Shown here: one piece after another, positions 24,772 to 33,682 of the stretch | Position numbering within the stretch: the stretch's first letter is position 1 | Layout: each line of letters starts with the position of its first letter | Assembly (NCBI RefSeq): GCF_004458765.1 | Contig: NZ_SPJX01000184.1 | Span: 62,001-126,000, forward strand | Length of the DNA stretch: 64,000 nt | Direction: 5' to 3' | Source: Microvirga pakistanensis | GTDB taxonomy: Bacteria > Pseudomonadota > Alphaproteobacteria > Rhizobiales > Beijerinckiaceae | Translations under genes and position numbers: made by a program | The notes under the pieces: model-generated | What the model saw: only the letters and a program-made list of their open reading frames with translations | What the model was told of the DNA's origin: nothing | Databases searched by the model: none

Positions 24772-24964
24772 GCGGGGCCTCGCATCGGTCGTCGGAGCAT
24801 CGATCTGTCACGGCTTCCGCGGAAGAGCAACGGCCCGGAGCGGACGGGCGGCCCGGCGGAGGCGCCGCTCGGGGACGTTATGTCCATCCTCCCCGGGCGT
24901 TTCCACTTGCGGTTCGAATGGATTATAGGCACAGAAGAGGGAACCAAGGAGCACGACCGTCTCG

Positions 24965-25978
24965 ATGAAGAAAGTGCGTGAGTTCATCTGGCCTGTCATC
25001 GGGCTTGCAGCGGTCGTCGTTTCCATCTGGCTTCTCTATCGCGAATTGCGGGGCATGTCCCTCGACGACGTTTGGGACAGCCTGACAGCGGTGCCCTCTC
25101 ACCGCTACGCCCTCGCCGGTCTGTCGACCCTCGTCGCCTATGCCGCCCTGGCCTGGTACGACCGGATCGCGCTCCTCCATCTCGGCGTGCGGCACATCTC
25201 GTGGCTGTTCGTGTCCATCACGTCCTTCACCACCTATGCCTTGTCGCACAATATCGGCGCCTCGGTGTTCTCGGGCGCCATCGTCCGTTATCGGGCCTAT
25301 ACGTCCAAGGGGCTGAGCGCTCCGCAGATCGCGGTTCTGGTGGCGTTGTGCTCCTTCACCTTCGGCCTCGGCACCATCCTGCTCGGCGGCGTGGTGCTCA
25401 CCGTGGATCCGACGCTCCTGCATCGTCTCGAGGACCTGCTGCCCTCTGCGCTCACCAACCCGGCGACGGCCCGCGTGGTGGGGTTGCTGCTTCTCGGCTT
25501 CGTTGCCCTCTACGTGGCGGGCTCCATTCTGCATCTGCCGCCGTTGGTGATCCGCAAGGCCAAGCTGGAATACCCGCGTCCCGCGATCATGGTGCGCCAG
25601 CTGATTGCCGCTCCGCTCGAGCTGCTCGGGGCCGCCGGCATCATCTACTTCGTGCTGCCGGCGCATCTGGAGCCGAGTTTCCTGACCGTGCTCGCGGTGT
25701 TCCTCGCCTCCTTCTCGGCCGCTCTGGTGAGCCACGCGCCCGGGGGGCTTGGCGTCTTCGAGCTCGTGTTCCTGACGGCGATGCCGGACATCCCCAAGGC
25801 GGATGTGCTCGCGGCGCTGATCATCTTCCGCCTGTTCTACCTGTTGATCCCGTTCGCCATGTCGCTGGTGGTGGTGCTCCTCTTCGAGCGGGCCCGGCTG
25901 GCGCAGGCCTGGCGCGCCCGGGGGGCGGTCGACAGCAGTTCCATTCCGCCGCCGCCGCTCTCGGGATCCGATCTGTAG
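24965..25978 (+). CDS. Flippase-like integral membrane protein (UPF0104 / LPG synthase TM region)
   Basis: A 337-residue inner-membrane protein with about eight hydrophobic segments, belonging to the UPF0104 group related to the membrane part of MprF. Marks are the LSHNIGASVFSGAIVRYRAY motif near residue 95 and the SHAPGGLGVFELVFL motif near residue 260. Related domains flip aminoacyl-lipids, but the C-terminal aminoacyl-transferase domain is missing, so the lipid substrate is unknown. AAGGAG lies 10 bases before the start. It stands alone with no adjacent synthase. Confidence 0.85.
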   Translation: MKKVREFIWPVIGLAAVVVSIWLLYRELRGMSLDDVWDSLTAVPSHRYALAGLSTLVAYAALAWYDRIALLHLGVRHISWLFVSITSFTTYALSHNIGASVFSGAIVRYRAYTSKGLSAPQIAVLVALCSFTFGLGTILLGGVVLTVDPTLLHRLEDLLPSALTNPATARVVGLLLLGFVALYVAGSILHLPPLVIRKAKLEYPRPAIMVRQLIAAPLELLGAAGIIYFVLPAHLEPSFLTVLAVFLASFSAALVSHAPGGLGVFELVFLTAMPDIPKADVLAALIIFRLFYLLIPFAMSLVVVLLFERARLAQAWRARGAVDSSSIPPPPLSGSDL

Positions 25979-26052
25979 GGCGCCTCTCCCGGCATGTCCC
26001 GGCCGCTGGTCGAGTTCCCAGGCCGGCCGTGCTGCCCCACGAGCCGTCGCCC

Positions 26053-26355
26053 TCAGGCGGCGAGCGTGGACTTTTGACCCGGTTCCGGCACGGGAATGCC
26101 GGCGTCCATGTATTCGTTCAGCTTGTTGCGCAACGTGCGGATCGAGATGCCCAGGATGCGGGCCGCATGTGTCCTGTTGCCCAGACAATAGGCCAGGGTA
26201 TCCAGGATCAGGTGACGCTCCACATCGGCAATGGTGTGCCCCACCAGGATGCGCCGGAGCGCCTCAGTCGTCTGGTCGGCGATGGACGAGGGCGGAATGG
26301 CGGCATGCGAAGGGTGAGAAGGCTGCTGTTCCGTCATGTCCTGAGCGCTGCGCAC
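26053..26355 (-). CDS. Stand-alone Fis-type DNA-binding domain similar to the C-terminus of FlbD
   Basis: A 100-residue protein. Residues about 38-93 carry VERHLILDTLAYCLGNRTHA followed by ARILGISIRTLRNKLNEY, which is the Fis-type helix-turn-helix of the flagellar regulator FlbD. No receiver and no sigma-54 AAA+ domain is present, and the preceding bases do not encode them, so this is a short protein rather than the tail of a full FlbD. It could regulate flagellar or cell-cycle genes by binding FlbD-type sites without activating sigma-54. A near-consensus CtrA box lies 46 bases upstream, and sciP is the next gene on the same strand. Confidence 0.85.
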   Translation of the reverse strand: MRSAQDMTEQQPSHPSHAAIPPSSIADQTTEALRRILVGHTIADVERHLILDTLAYCLGNRTHAARILGISIRTLRNKLNEYMDAGIPVPEPGQKSTLAA

Positions 26356-26400
26356 GATTCGTACCTATCCAAGTAAAGGGTAAGGATTTATGCCCATCGT

Positions 26401-26419
26401 ATGGTTAGGAAGGTCTTAA
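26401..26419 (-). promoter_or_regulatory. CtrA-like box before the FlbD-like gene
   Basis: The minus strand reads TTAA-GACCTTC-CTAACCAT. Against TTAA-N7-TTAAC this differs at one base (CTAAC), and the extended CCAT of the half-site is present. It ends 46 bases before the gene start. Confidence 0.6.
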
Positions 26420-26481
26420 CAGCACAGCTTCCGGCCGGATAAACGGGGATGCCGGACGAAAGTAAGCAGGCGTTGCGAACG

Positions 26482-26511
26482 AAAAAGGCGCCGCTCGATG
26501 AAAGCAGCGCC
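26482..26511 (-). terminator. Probable terminator of sciP
   Basis: On the minus strand GGCGCTGC (26511-26504), a loop, GCGGCGCC (26494-26487) with one mismatched pair, and TTTTT. Confidence 0.6.
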
Positions 26512-26540
26512 CCGTCCTCTGTTGCCCTTTGGCTTTCAGG

Positions 26541-26816
26541 CTACTGCCTGTATTGCTGGATCCGGGTTGTCCGGAGGCCGGCCAGACCGTGCTGATCGAT
26601 GGACATCTGCCAGCTCAGGAATTCCTCGGTGGTCAGCGTATAGCGCTGGCAGGCTTCCTCCAGGCTCAGCAGGCCGCCACGGACGGCGGCGACGACTTCG
26701 GCCTTGCGGCGGATGACCCAACGGCGGGTGCTGGAGGGCGGCAGGTCGGCAATCGTCAGGGGACTGCCATCGGGCCCAATGACATACTTGACCCTTGGGC
26801 GGTGGGGTTCGGTCAT
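26541..26816 (-). CDS. sciP: CtrA inhibitor SciP (DUF1153)
   Basis: SciP binds DNA-bound CtrA and blocks RNA polymerase recruitment at CtrA-activated promoters. The 91-residue protein shows the highly conserved family sequence PRVKYVIGPDGSPLTIADLP, then TRRWVIRRKAEVVAAVRGGL, LSLEEACQRY and LAGLRTTRIQQYR, with the helix-turn-helix over about residues 40-80. The ATG at 26816 is chosen; the in-frame TTG at 26831 adds only 5 residues. A near-consensus CtrA box lies 117 bases upstream, as expected for the CtrA-SciP feedback loop. Confidence 0.95.
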   Translation of the reverse strand: MTEPHRPRVKYVIGPDGSPLTIADLPPSSTRRWVIRRKAEVVAAVRGGLLSLEEACQRYTLTTEEFLSWQMSIDQHGLAGLRTTRIQQYRQ

Positions 26817-26932
26817 GATACGCTCACACAAAAATTCAACGACCTTGGTAGGTTCGAACCTAAAGGGTGGGGCTTAATGTTTTCCTAAGCCCGTCCAGGC
26901 GGTTACGAGTGAGCCTAAGCTTAGCCATAAAC

Positions 26933-26948
26933 GTTAACACCGACTTAT
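26933..26948 (-). promoter_or_regulatory. CtrA-like box before sciP
   Basis: The minus strand reads ATAA-GTCGGTG-TTAAC (26948-26933), one mismatch to TTAA-N7-TTAAC. A ten-base palindrome CTAAGCTTAG lies 8 bases further toward sciP (about 26915-26924) and may be a second operator. Confidence 0.5.
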
Positions 26949-27045
26949 TGCGGCACGTTTCTCTTTAAGAATTCGACGGTCATCGCTATAGAAGGGCTTT
27001 GGCCCCTCCCGTGCGCCGCCTTGAACGGCGCCTCTGGACGGAACG

Positions 27046-28200
27046 ATGCTCAACTCACTCGATCTTCCCAAGTCTCCCGCCGAGACCCGCGTCGTGGTTG
27101 CGATGTCGGGCGGAGTGGATTCCTCCGTCGTGGCGGCCCTGCTCAAGCAGCAGGGCTATGACGTCATCGGCATCACGCTTCAGCTCTACGACCATGGCGA
27201 AGCCGCGCACCGCAAAGGGGCCTGCTGCGCCGGACAGGATATCTACGATGCCCGCCGGGTGGCGGAGGCCATCGGCATTCCGCACTACGTGCTCGATTAC
27301 GAGGAGCGCTTCCGCGCGGCCGTGATCGACCGCTTTACCCAAAGCTATCTGGCGGGCGAGACGCCGATCCCCTGCGTCGAGTGCAACCGCTCCATCAAGT
27401 TCCGGGATCTTCTGGAAACCGCCAGGGAACTTGGGGCCGACGTGCTGGCCACGGGCCATTACGTGGCGAGCCGCCGCCTGCCCGACGGGCGTCGGGCCCT
27501 GCACCGGGCCGCCGATCCGGACCGGGACCAGAGCTATTTCCTCTATGCAACGACGCCGGAGCAGCTCGACCTGCTTCGCTTTCCCTTGGGGGAGCTGCCC
27601 AAGGAGAAGACCCGCGAGCTGGCCCGCAGCTTCGGGCTCACGGTGGCCGAAAAGGCCGACAGCCAGGACATCTGCTTCGTCACGCAGGGGCGCTACAGCG
27701 ACGTCATCGAGCGTCTGAAGCCCGGCGCCGTCCAGGGCGGAGAGATCGTCCATGTGGACGGCCGCGTGCTCGGCCGGCATGAGGGCATCATCCATTACAC
27801 CGTCGGTCAGCGGAAGGGCCTGGGCCTCTCCGTCGGCGAGCCGCTCTACGTGGTGCGTCTCGACGCCGGCGAGGCTCGTGTGGTGGTGGGTCCTCGCGAG
27901 GCCCTGGCGACGCGCCTCATCAGGATCACGGACGTGAACTGGCTCGGTGACGTGCCGCTGGAGTCCTTGGGCGAGCAGGGGATGGAAGTGGCCGTCCGGG
28001 TCCGTTCCACCCGCGAGCCCCGTCCGGCCGTTCTGCGATCCACAGGAACCGGCGCTACTGTCGAGCTGTTATCGGCGGAGGACGGGGTGTCTCCTGGCCA
28101 AGCCTGTGTCATGTATGAGAGCGACGCTCCGCGGGCACGGGTGCTTGGTGGAGGGACGATCGCCCGCACAGTCGCCGAAGCCGCCCCTGCCGCGGCCTGA
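27046..28200 (+). CDS. mnmA: tRNA-specific 2-thiouridylase MnmA
   Basis: Adds sulfur to U34 of tRNAs for Lys, Glu and Gln, using sulfur relayed from IscS by Tus-type proteins. The 384-residue protein has the ATP pyrophosphatase loop [16 protein letters not shown] (about residues 18-33), the first catalytic cysteine in [11 protein letters not shown], the second in QDICFVTQG, and the C-terminal beta-barrel (PGQACVMY). Length is normal. It is divergent from sciP and is followed after 23 bases by pmtA. A TusA homologue is encoded at 56.2 kb. Confidence 0.96.
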   Translation: MLNSLDLPKSPAETRVVVAMSGGVDSSVVAALLKQQGYDVIGITLQLYDHGEAAHRKGACCAGQDIYDARRVAEAIGIPHYVLDYEERFRAAVIDRFTQSYLAGETPIPCVECNRSIKFRDLLETARELGADVLATGHYVASRRLPDGRRALHRAADPDRDQSYFLYATTPEQLDLLRFPLGELPKEKTRELARSFGLTVAEKADSQDICFVTQGRYSDVIERLKPGAVQGGEIVHVDGRVLGRHEGIIHYTVGQRKGLGLSVGEPLYVVRLDAGEARVVVGPREALATRLIRITDVNWLGDVPLESLGEQGMEVAVRVRSTREPRPAVLRSTGTGATVELLSAEDGVSPGQACVMYESDAPRARVLGGGTIARTVAEAAPAAA

Positions 28201-28223
28201 GGCGTCTCTCTGAAGGAACCTGC

Positions 28224-28865
28224 ATGACGGATGGAGCGACCACGACCCTGATGCGCAAAGCCTATGCGCGTTGGGCGCCGATCTATGACCTTGTGTACGA
28301 CAAGCTGACCGAGCCGGCCGCTCGGGCCGCCGTGAACGCCGCGGTCGCCTGCGGCCCCAAAGTTCTGGAGGCCGGCGTCGGCACCGGACTGTCCCTCGGA
28401 TATTATCCGAGGCATGCCGAGGTTTACGGGGTCGATCTCTCCGAGGATATGCTGCGCCGGGCGCAGGACAAGGTGGAGAAGCGCGGCCTGTCTCATGTGA
28501 AGAGCTTGCAGGTCATGGACGTGACCCGCCTTGGCTTTTCCGACGAAACCTTCGATGCGGTCACTGCCCAGTTCATCATCACTCTCGTGCCGGAGCCCGA
28601 GGTGGCGCTCGCCGAATTCGCCCGGGTGCTGAAACCCGGCGGCGAGATCGTGCTCGCCAATCATTGGGGCCAGCCCTCAGGCCCCGTGGCCGCCCTCGAG
28701 GAAATGGCCGCGCCGCTTGCCAAGGCTATCGGATGGAGTTCCTCCTTCAAGACGGCTCGGGTGGAGAATTGGGCGAGGAGCACCGGGTTCATGGAGGTGG
28801 TCGAATTGAGATCCCTCTTCCCGGCCGGCTTTTTCAAGCTCATGAGAATCAGGAAGCGGGCGTGA
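28224..28865 (+). CDS. pmtA: Phosphatidylethanolamine N-methyltransferase, PmtA type
   Basis: A 213-residue soluble SAM-dependent methyltransferase. KAYARWAPIYDLVYDKL at the start and LEAGVGTGLSLGYYP (SAM motif I, about residues 49-63) are typical of the Rhodobacter-type PmtA, which converts phosphatidylethanolamine stepwise to phosphatidylcholine. Other marks are VDLSEDMLRRA, the FIITLVPEPEVAL strand and ARVLKPGGEIVLANH. Substrate assignment rests on these motifs. The stop codon lies in the loop of the following terminator. Confidence 0.85.
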   Translation: MTDGATTTLMRKAYARWAPIYDLVYDKLTEPAARAAVNAAVACGPKVLEAGVGTGLSLGYYPRHAEVYGVDLSEDMLRRAQDKVEKRGLSHVKSLQVMDVTRLGFSDETFDAVTAQFIITLVPEPEVALAEFARVLKPGGEIVLANHWGQPSGPVAALEEMAAPLAKAIGWSSSFKTARVENWARSTGFMEVVELRSLFPAGFFKLMRIRKRA

Positions 28866-28882
28866 GGCCCGCTTCTTCTTTT
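28853..28882 (+). terminator. Terminator overlapping the end of pmtA
   Basis: GAAGCGGGC (28853-28861) pairs with GCCCGCTTC (28867-28875), followed by TTCTTTT. The TGA stop (28863-28865) is in the loop. Confidence 0.85.
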
Positions 28883-28963
28883 GGAGACCACCCATGACTT
28901 TCGGCGCCGGAGCCCTATTTCCCAGGTCTCAAGTTCCTGCACGCATTCACGAAAGTGATTCCC

Positions 28964-29182
28964 ATGCGCCTTTTCATGTTCTCCTCCCAGGCCAAGGAAG
29001 ATCTGCACGCTTTCGCGGGCGATGAATCCGGCAGCAAGCTGCCCGCCAAGTACGGTCCTTGGGGGCTGACGGGCACTCTCAGCTCGCGCGAGGCCCCGCC
29101 GCACAAGTTTCCCCGCAGGGCTATCGAACAGGCGATCGCTAATGAAGGCTTTCAACTCTGGCGCATGAAGCCGAAGGGCTGA
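28964..29182 (+). CDS. Small conserved protein of unknown function
   Basis: A 72-residue soluble protein with the compact pattern FSSQAKEDLHAFAGDESGSK, LPAKYGPWGLTGTL, and FPRRAIEQAIANEGFQLWRM. Sequences of this kind are short conserved hypothetical proteins in Hyphomicrobiales. No function can be assigned. A GTG at 28955 is a possible alternative start adding 3 residues. Confidence 0.7.
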   Translation: MRLFMFSSQAKEDLHAFAGDESGSKLPAKYGPWGLTGTLSSREAPPHKFPRRAIEQAIANEGFQLWRMKPKG

Positions 29183-29386
29183 CATCCCTCCGCAGCAAGG
29201 AGTGGCGCGTTCGTCCGTTCAGGCTCCGACCGCATTTGCCCGGCGGCATCGACAGGAGATGCACGGCTTCGGGGACAGTAAAGAAACCGCGATAAAAATG
29301 TCGGTTGGGCCCGCCTCTTTCTTGACACTCGGGCATAATCTTCCCTATATCGCCCATGCCTGACGCGGGGGCTCCCCGCGACCTGG

Positions 29387-29463
29387 GGCGGAGTAGCTCA
29401 GTTGGTCAGAGCAGAGGAATCATAATCCTTGTGTCGGGGGTTCAAATCCCTCCTCCGCTACCA
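29387..29463 (+). tRNA. tRNA-Met (anticodon CAT), CCA encoded
   Basis: A 77-base cloverleaf. The acceptor arm GGCGGAG pairs with CTCCGCT (with a G-T first pair), the D-arm is GCTCAGTTGGTCAGAGC, the anticodon stem GAGGA/TCCTT holds the loop ATCATAA, and the T-arm is CGGGGGTTCAAATCCCTC. The CCA end is encoded. Anticodon CAT could also mark the lysidine-modified tRNA-Ile2, but the overall sequence is closer to the elongator tRNA-Met of rhizobia. It is not the initiator, because the three G-C pairs of the initiator anticodon stem are missing. Confidence 0.93.
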
Positions 29464-29465
29464 TT

Positions 29466-29486
29466 GATCCCATCGGGATCTTTTCC
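29466..29486 (+). terminator. Terminator after tRNA-Met
   Basis: GATCCC, ATC loop, GGGATC, TTTT directly behind the tRNA. Confidence 0.75.
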
Positions 29487-29518
29487 GGAAAAGCGATCCC
29501 ATCCATCAGCGGGCCGTT

Positions 29519-29899
29519 CTAGGCCGGTTCGGTATCGATGCCGGCCTCCGTCAGTTCCTTGAAGCCGCCGATATTGAAAACGGCCGTGTAGCCCATGTCC
29601 TGAAGGGTCTTTCCGGCAAGGGCGGAACGGCCGCCCGAGGCGCAATGCAGGAGGATGGTCCTGTCCTTCTGGAAGACCGGGTTATGATATTGGCTCTCTG
29701 GATCCGCGCGGAACTCGAGCATGCCCCGTGAGACGTTCATCGCGCCCTTGAGCCTGCCGGTCTGCTGAACTTCGGTGGAATCGCGCACATCGACGACAAG
29801 CACATCGCCCGATCTCATCCTTTCCTTGGCTTCGGCCGGCGACAATCGCGTGACCGCTGCGTTGGCCTCCGCGAGCAGGTCTTTCACATTTTTCGCCAT
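29519..29899 (-). CDS. Rhodanese-like sulfurtransferase domain protein
   Basis: A 126-residue single-domain rhodanese. The domain covers most of the protein: LLVVDVRDSTEV-type strand (residues 33-44), and the active-site loop LHCASGGRSALAGK with the persulfide-forming cysteine C86. Then GYTAVFNIGGFKEL closes the fold. It is cytoplasmic. The sulfur acceptor is unknown; the presence of mnmA and a TusA homologue in the same window makes tRNA or cofactor thiolation a possible setting, but they are not adjacent. Confidence 0.9.
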   Translation of the reverse strand: MAKNVKDLLAEANAAVTRLSPAEAKERMRSGDVLVVDVRDSTEVQQTGRLKGAMNVSRGMLEFRADPESQYHNPVFQKDRTILLHCASGGRSALAGKTLQDMGYTAVFNIGGFKELTEAGIDTEPA

Positions 29900-30114
29900 G
29901 GCTTCCTCTTACCTGCGGGTCCTCGGGAGGAGGAAGGCTCAATCCGCTGTGATCCGCTGTCAAGGCAAGCAGAAGAGGTAGGAAAGCTTGGTAGGTGGAG
30001 GCCTATCCAGGTGAAGGATCATTTCCGGGGCTTCCCATGAAAGGATTGCTTCAGGACGAGGCCGATGATCTCTCCTTGCGAACGCTCTCCAGGGCGGCGC
30101 GATGTCAGATCATC

Positions 30115-30142
30115 AAAAAAGGTGCCCCCTGCAGGGGGCACC
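30115..30142 (-). terminator. Terminator of the gene at 30146
   Basis: A perfect 22-base palindrome (30121-30142, half-site GGTGCCCCCTG) followed on the minus strand by TTTTTT. Confidence 0.9.
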
Positions 30143-30145
30143 GCT

Positions 30146-30736
30146 TCATTCGGGCATGTCCATGAATTCCGAGACTGCCCCGGGTCGGGGTCGTGTCAGG
30201 ATTTGGACGCGCCTGCCATCGGGAAATTCGATGGTGCGAAGGGTCATGACCTCCAGGCCGGCATCGACCCCCGCGCGAAGCCTTTCCGCACGCGTGGATC
30301 GGGAGGTCCTGTCGGTCAACCGCCGGGGCCGAGCCGCCTGTACCGATCGCTCGCTTCCTGCTGCCACAGAGCGTGTCTTTTGTCCGCGATCCCTGCGTTC
30401 GCTCACGGCCCTGCGGGCCGTGGGCTTTACAGCCGGCTTGTTCTCTTGAGCAGCGGAAGGCGCTTTTTCGGCCTCTTGCTGCGCCTGTTTCTTGTCTGCC
30501 TCCGCCGGCTTGGCCGCTGCATCCCTAGCAGACTGTTGTGGCTGCGTCGTGCTCGCAGCAGGGGAGGGACCGGGGCTGCTGGGCGCCGCAGCAGGGGCGG
30601 GACCGGTGGCTGGCGCCGCAGACTCGGAAGGCGGATCGACCCATGGCCGTGGGGACTGCGCTTGGGCTGTCGATACGGCGGCCAACAGGCCAAAGACCAA
30701 GCTCGCATTCCCGATCCAAAACAACCGTGTTTCCAT
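30146..30736 (-). CDS. Secreted alanine/proline-rich protein of unknown function
   Basis: From the ATG at 30736 the product has 196 residues, with a signal peptide of about 26 residues (METRLFWIGNASLVFGLLAA, cleavage near AQA). A long disordered region rich in A, P, S, Q and K follows, then basic repeats. The C-terminal stretch has MTLRTIEFPDGRRVQIL, the only part that looks folded. No domain is recognised. A longer frame from 30787 exists but would place residues before the signal peptide. Confidence 0.65.
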   Translation of the reverse strand: METRLFWIGNASLVFGLLAAVSTAQAQSPRPWVDPPSESAAPATGPAPAAAPSSPGPSPAASTTQPQQSARDAAAKPAEADKKQAQQEAEKAPSAAQENKPAVKPTARRAVSERRDRGQKTRSVAAGSERSVQAARPRRLTDRTSRSTRAERLRAGVDAGLEVMTLRTIEFPDGRRVQILTRPRPGAVSEFMDMPE

Positions 30737-30899
30737 GGTGGCCTCCTGTGCGGAGGGAACGCTTGCCCGGTCGGCCTCGGTTCCCAATCGCCTGTCGAAG
30801 CCGGAAACAACTTAATGAGAGGCCGGAAAATATGGCCAAGCCTTGTTTAATCGAGGCTCCGACAAAACATAGGGGAAGAGATTCACATGAGAGTACCCT

Positions 30900-31640
30900 A
30901 TGGACCAGATTATCGCCTTGACGTCAGACCCAGCCGCATGGGCCGCTTTGGCAACTCTTGTTGTGATGGAGGTGGTGCTCGGAATCGATAACCTGATCTT
31001 TATCTCGATCCTCACCAACAAACTGCCCGCTCACCAGCAGGCAAGGGCCCGCCGTATCGGCATCGGGCTGGCCCTGATCCTTCGGTTGGGCCTTCTCGGG
31101 ACGATCGCCATCATTGTCCGCTTGACGGATCCGTTGTTCACGGCTTTTGGGCATGGCTTCTCCTGGAGGGACCTCATCCTCATCGCGGGCGGCCTCTTCC
31201 TGGTATGGAAGGCCACGAAGGAGATCCATCACAATGTCGATCCCGATCCCGGGCCGGACATGTTCGACGGCAGGCAGGCTGGCATGAGCTTTGCTTCTGC
31301 GATCACCCAAATACTCATTCTCGATCTGGTGTTCTCCATCGACAGCATCATCACGGCTGTCGGCATGACGGAGCATGTCCCGATCATGGTCGTGGCCGTG
31401 GTTGCCGCCGTGACCGTCATGCTCGTGGCGGCCGATCCTCTGTCGAGGTTCATCCAAGCCAATCCGACCGTGGTCATGCTGGCCCTGGGCTTCCTGCTGA
31501 TGATCGGCATGACGCTGATCGCCGAAGGCTTCGGCGTCCACGTGCCCAAGGGCTACATCTATGCCGCAATGGCGTTCTCGGCTCTCGTGGAGGGGCTCAA
31601 CATGCTCTCCCGGCGAAGCAAGAGAACGCGGCAGGGCTGA
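30900..31640 (+). CDS. TerC-family integral membrane protein
   Basis: A 246-residue membrane protein with about seven hydrophobic segments. The TerC family signature is present: [20 protein letters not shown] near residue 24, and the second acidic segment [20 protein letters not shown] near residue 148. The paired aspartates in these membrane helices are likely metal ligands. TerC proteins are linked to tellurite resistance and to manganese export or metalation of secreted proteins. No manganese riboswitch was recognised upstream. A strong terminator follows. Confidence 0.92.
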   Translation: MDQIIALTSDPAAWAALATLVVMEVVLGIDNLIFISILTNKLPAHQQARARRIGIGLALILRLGLLGTIAIIVRLTDPLFTAFGHGFSWRDLILIAGGLFLVWKATKEIHHNVDPDPGPDMFDGRQAGMSFASAITQILILDLVFSIDSIITAVGMTEHVPIMVVAVVAAVTVMLVAADPLSRFIQANPTVVMLALGFLLMIGMTLIAEGFGVHVPKGYIYAAMAFSALVEGLNMLSRRSKRTRQG

Positions 31641-32371
31641 TCGTTGCATCATGCGCGATCGGAGATGCAGTCGCGTACGGTGAGAGATTGCCAGCAGCCG
31701 ATCGCATCAGAAAGCAGCCGGCTCCAGTTCTCCGGAGCCGGCTGTTTATCGGATTGCCATATCTCTACATGACGATGAAATCGGCGTTATTAGTTGTCTT
31801 GTTGGCGCCGATCAGGTTGTTCAGCATCAAGGTTGTCCGGACGTATCTCGGTCGGCGTGCGCCTCGTCCATTCGCGGCTTCCTGCATGGCGTCATGAAAG
31901 GACCCGGGGGCGCGCTCCTCTCCACTCTGGTCCTTCCCGGAAAGCAGGAATCGCGGTTCGCCTCTCCGCCTCATTCCATGCCCAGATCGGTGTCTAGCGG
32001 GCTTCCTCATTTTGGCAACCGTCTCGTGGGCTGCACGGGCGAAATTCGATGCGCCGGTTGCGGCGGTCCTGTCCCAGGCGGCGGGAACAGCTCAGACACT
32101 GCGAGAGCCGCCTCGTCTTGCGGCGAACGATGCCAGTCTAGGGTGCATGTCTAGGGTGCGTGCGCCTTCGGCGGATTCTCTATCATAGTATTTTCTCGAT
32201 CTTAAGAGTTAATTTCGAGCAGTATCGGGCGTGATTTCAATGTAATCCGTCCGGGGTATCTCTCCGACCGAAATAGTGACGAAAAAATGCAGGCGTGCGG
32301 GGTATCTATTGGGCTGTGCTGGCGGCACTGAATGACTATGCCTTGATTTCTTTTCCGACGGGAACAGCCTA
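31641..32371. other. Region without a supported gene before algD
   Basis: Beyond the terC terminator, short frames on both strands lack starts and domains. A ten-base direct repeat CGGGGTATCT occurs at 32252-32261 and 32298-32307, 46 bases apart, close to the algD start and in the likely promoter region. The base composition falls locally near 32180-32290. Confidence 0.5.
31715..31747 (+). terminator. Rho-independent terminator of terC
   Basis: CAGCCGGCTCC (31715-31725), loop of 8, GGAGCCGGCTG (31734-31744), TTT. Confidence 0.85.
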
Positions 32372-33682
32372 ATGCAAATCAGTGTCTTTGGAATTGGCTA
32401 TGTTGGAGCTGTCTCGGCCGCATGTTTGGCCAACGACGGCCATCATGTTCTCGCAGTCGATCCAAACCCACAGAAGGTTGAGCCTCTCAACGCGGGCATT
32501 AGCCCGATCATCGAGCCAGGACTTGAGGAGTTGATCCAGGAGGGCATCCGCAGCAAACGCCTCAAGGCCACCGATGATGTTCGTGAGGCCATTCAGGGCT
32601 CGGATCTCTCTTTCGTCTGTGTTGGAACACCATCCCGCTCTAACGGCTCTCTCGACGCCAGCTTCGTCACCGCAGCTGCCGAGCAGATCGGCGCCGCGAT
32701 CAGGGAAAAGAATTCTTTTCATTCCGTCGTCATGCGCTCCACCATTCTGCCAGGCACGATGGAGAGCATCATCGTGCCTGCCTTGGAGCGCACATCCGGA
32801 CGGCAGGCGGGCGTCGGCTTCGGTGTGGCATACTACCCGGAGTTCCTGCGCGAGGGTACGGCCATCACGGACTACTATGATCCCGGTGCGATCATCTTCG
32901 GGCGGCATGATCAGGCCACCATCGATCGTCTCATCGACCTGCACAGGATCTTCAAGGTCGAGCCGCGGATCGTCACGATCCGCACGGCAGAGGCGGTCAA
33001 ATACACCAACAACGCTTGGCACGCCCTGAAGATCAGCTTCGCCAATGAAATCGGCAATATCTGCAAGGCGGCTGGCATCGACGGCCATGCCGTGATGGAT
33101 GTCCTCTGTTCCGACACCCGCCTCAATATCTCCAAGGCCTATCTTAAGCCCGGTTTCGCCTTCGGCGGGTCATGCCTTCCCAAAGATGTGCGGGCCTTGC
33201 GCTTCGCCGCGCGCAACCTGGAAGTGCCGACGCCGGTTCTCGATGCGACTATGGAGGCGAACGAGGAGCAATTGCGCCGCGCCTATTCCATGGTCGCTGC
33301 GGCAGGCAAGCGCCGTATCGGTATCATCGGCCTGAGCTTCAAGCCTGAGACGGACGATCTGCGCGAAAGCCCGCTCGTCGAACTCGCAGAGCGGCTGTTG
33401 GGCCGGGGCTACGATATCCGGATCTACGATCCGAACATTCAGGTTTCGAAGCTGACCGGTGCCAACCTGAACTTCGTTCGTGCTCACCTGCCGCATCTGA
33501 CATCGCTGCTCACGGCGGACATCAACGAAGTTGCCGACCATGCCGAAGTTTTCGTTCTCGGCAACCGCGCCGAGGCTCAGCGCTTGATGAGCGTCGTGAA
33601 TGACGGCCGGCCTCTCGTTGATCTCGTCCGCATCGATCAGACAAGGTGTTCCGGTGACTTCTATCAGGGAATTTGCTGGTAA
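32372..33682 (+). CDS. algD: GDP-mannose 6-dehydrogenase (AlgD-like)
   Basis: Oxidises GDP-mannose to GDP-mannuronate with two NAD+. The 436-residue protein has the N-terminal NAD-binding FGIGYVGAVSAACLA. The catalytic cysteine is in GFAFGGSCLPKDVRAL at position 268, the same number as in Pseudomonas AlgD. Other marks are KYTNNAWHALKISFANEIGN and the ending GICW. These AlgD-specific features separate it from UDP-glucose dehydrogenases. Upstream bases carry a direct repeat. The next gene, 233 bases on, makes GDP-mannose. Alginate polymerase and export genes are absent here. Confidence 0.9.
   Translation: MQISVFGIGYVGAVSAACLANDGHHVLAVDPNPQKVEPLNAGISPIIEPGLEELIQEGIRSKRLKATDDVREAIQGSDLSFVCVGTPSRSNGSLDASFVTAAAEQIGAAIREKNSFHSVVMRSTILPGTMESIIVPALERTSGRQAGVGFGVAYYPEFLREGTAITDYYDPGAIIFGRHDQATIDRLIDLHRIFKVEPRIVTIRTAEAVKYTNNAWHALKISFANEIGNICKAAGIDGHAVMDVLCSDTRLNISKAYLKPGFAFGGSCLPKDVRALRFAARNLEVPTPVLDATMEANEEQLRRAYSMVAAAGKRRIGIIGLSFKPETDDLRESPLVELAERLLGRGYDIRIYDPNIQVSKLTGANLNFVRAHLPHLTSLLTADINEVADHAEVFVLGNRAEAQRLMSVVNDGRPLVDLVRIDQTRCSGDFYQGICW

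Noticed and set aside
24923..26188. Open frame of 421 codons on the minus strand
   Set aside because: It lies opposite the membrane protein gene at 24965, is very rich in R, G, H and E, and has no domain. GC-rich genes often leave the opposite frame open.
30750..30783. GGAAC-N18-CGTT on the minus strand before the alanine/proline-rich secreted protein gene
   Set aside because: The spacer of 18 is outside the 16-17 range of EcfG promoters, and the site is only about 15 bases before the chosen start.
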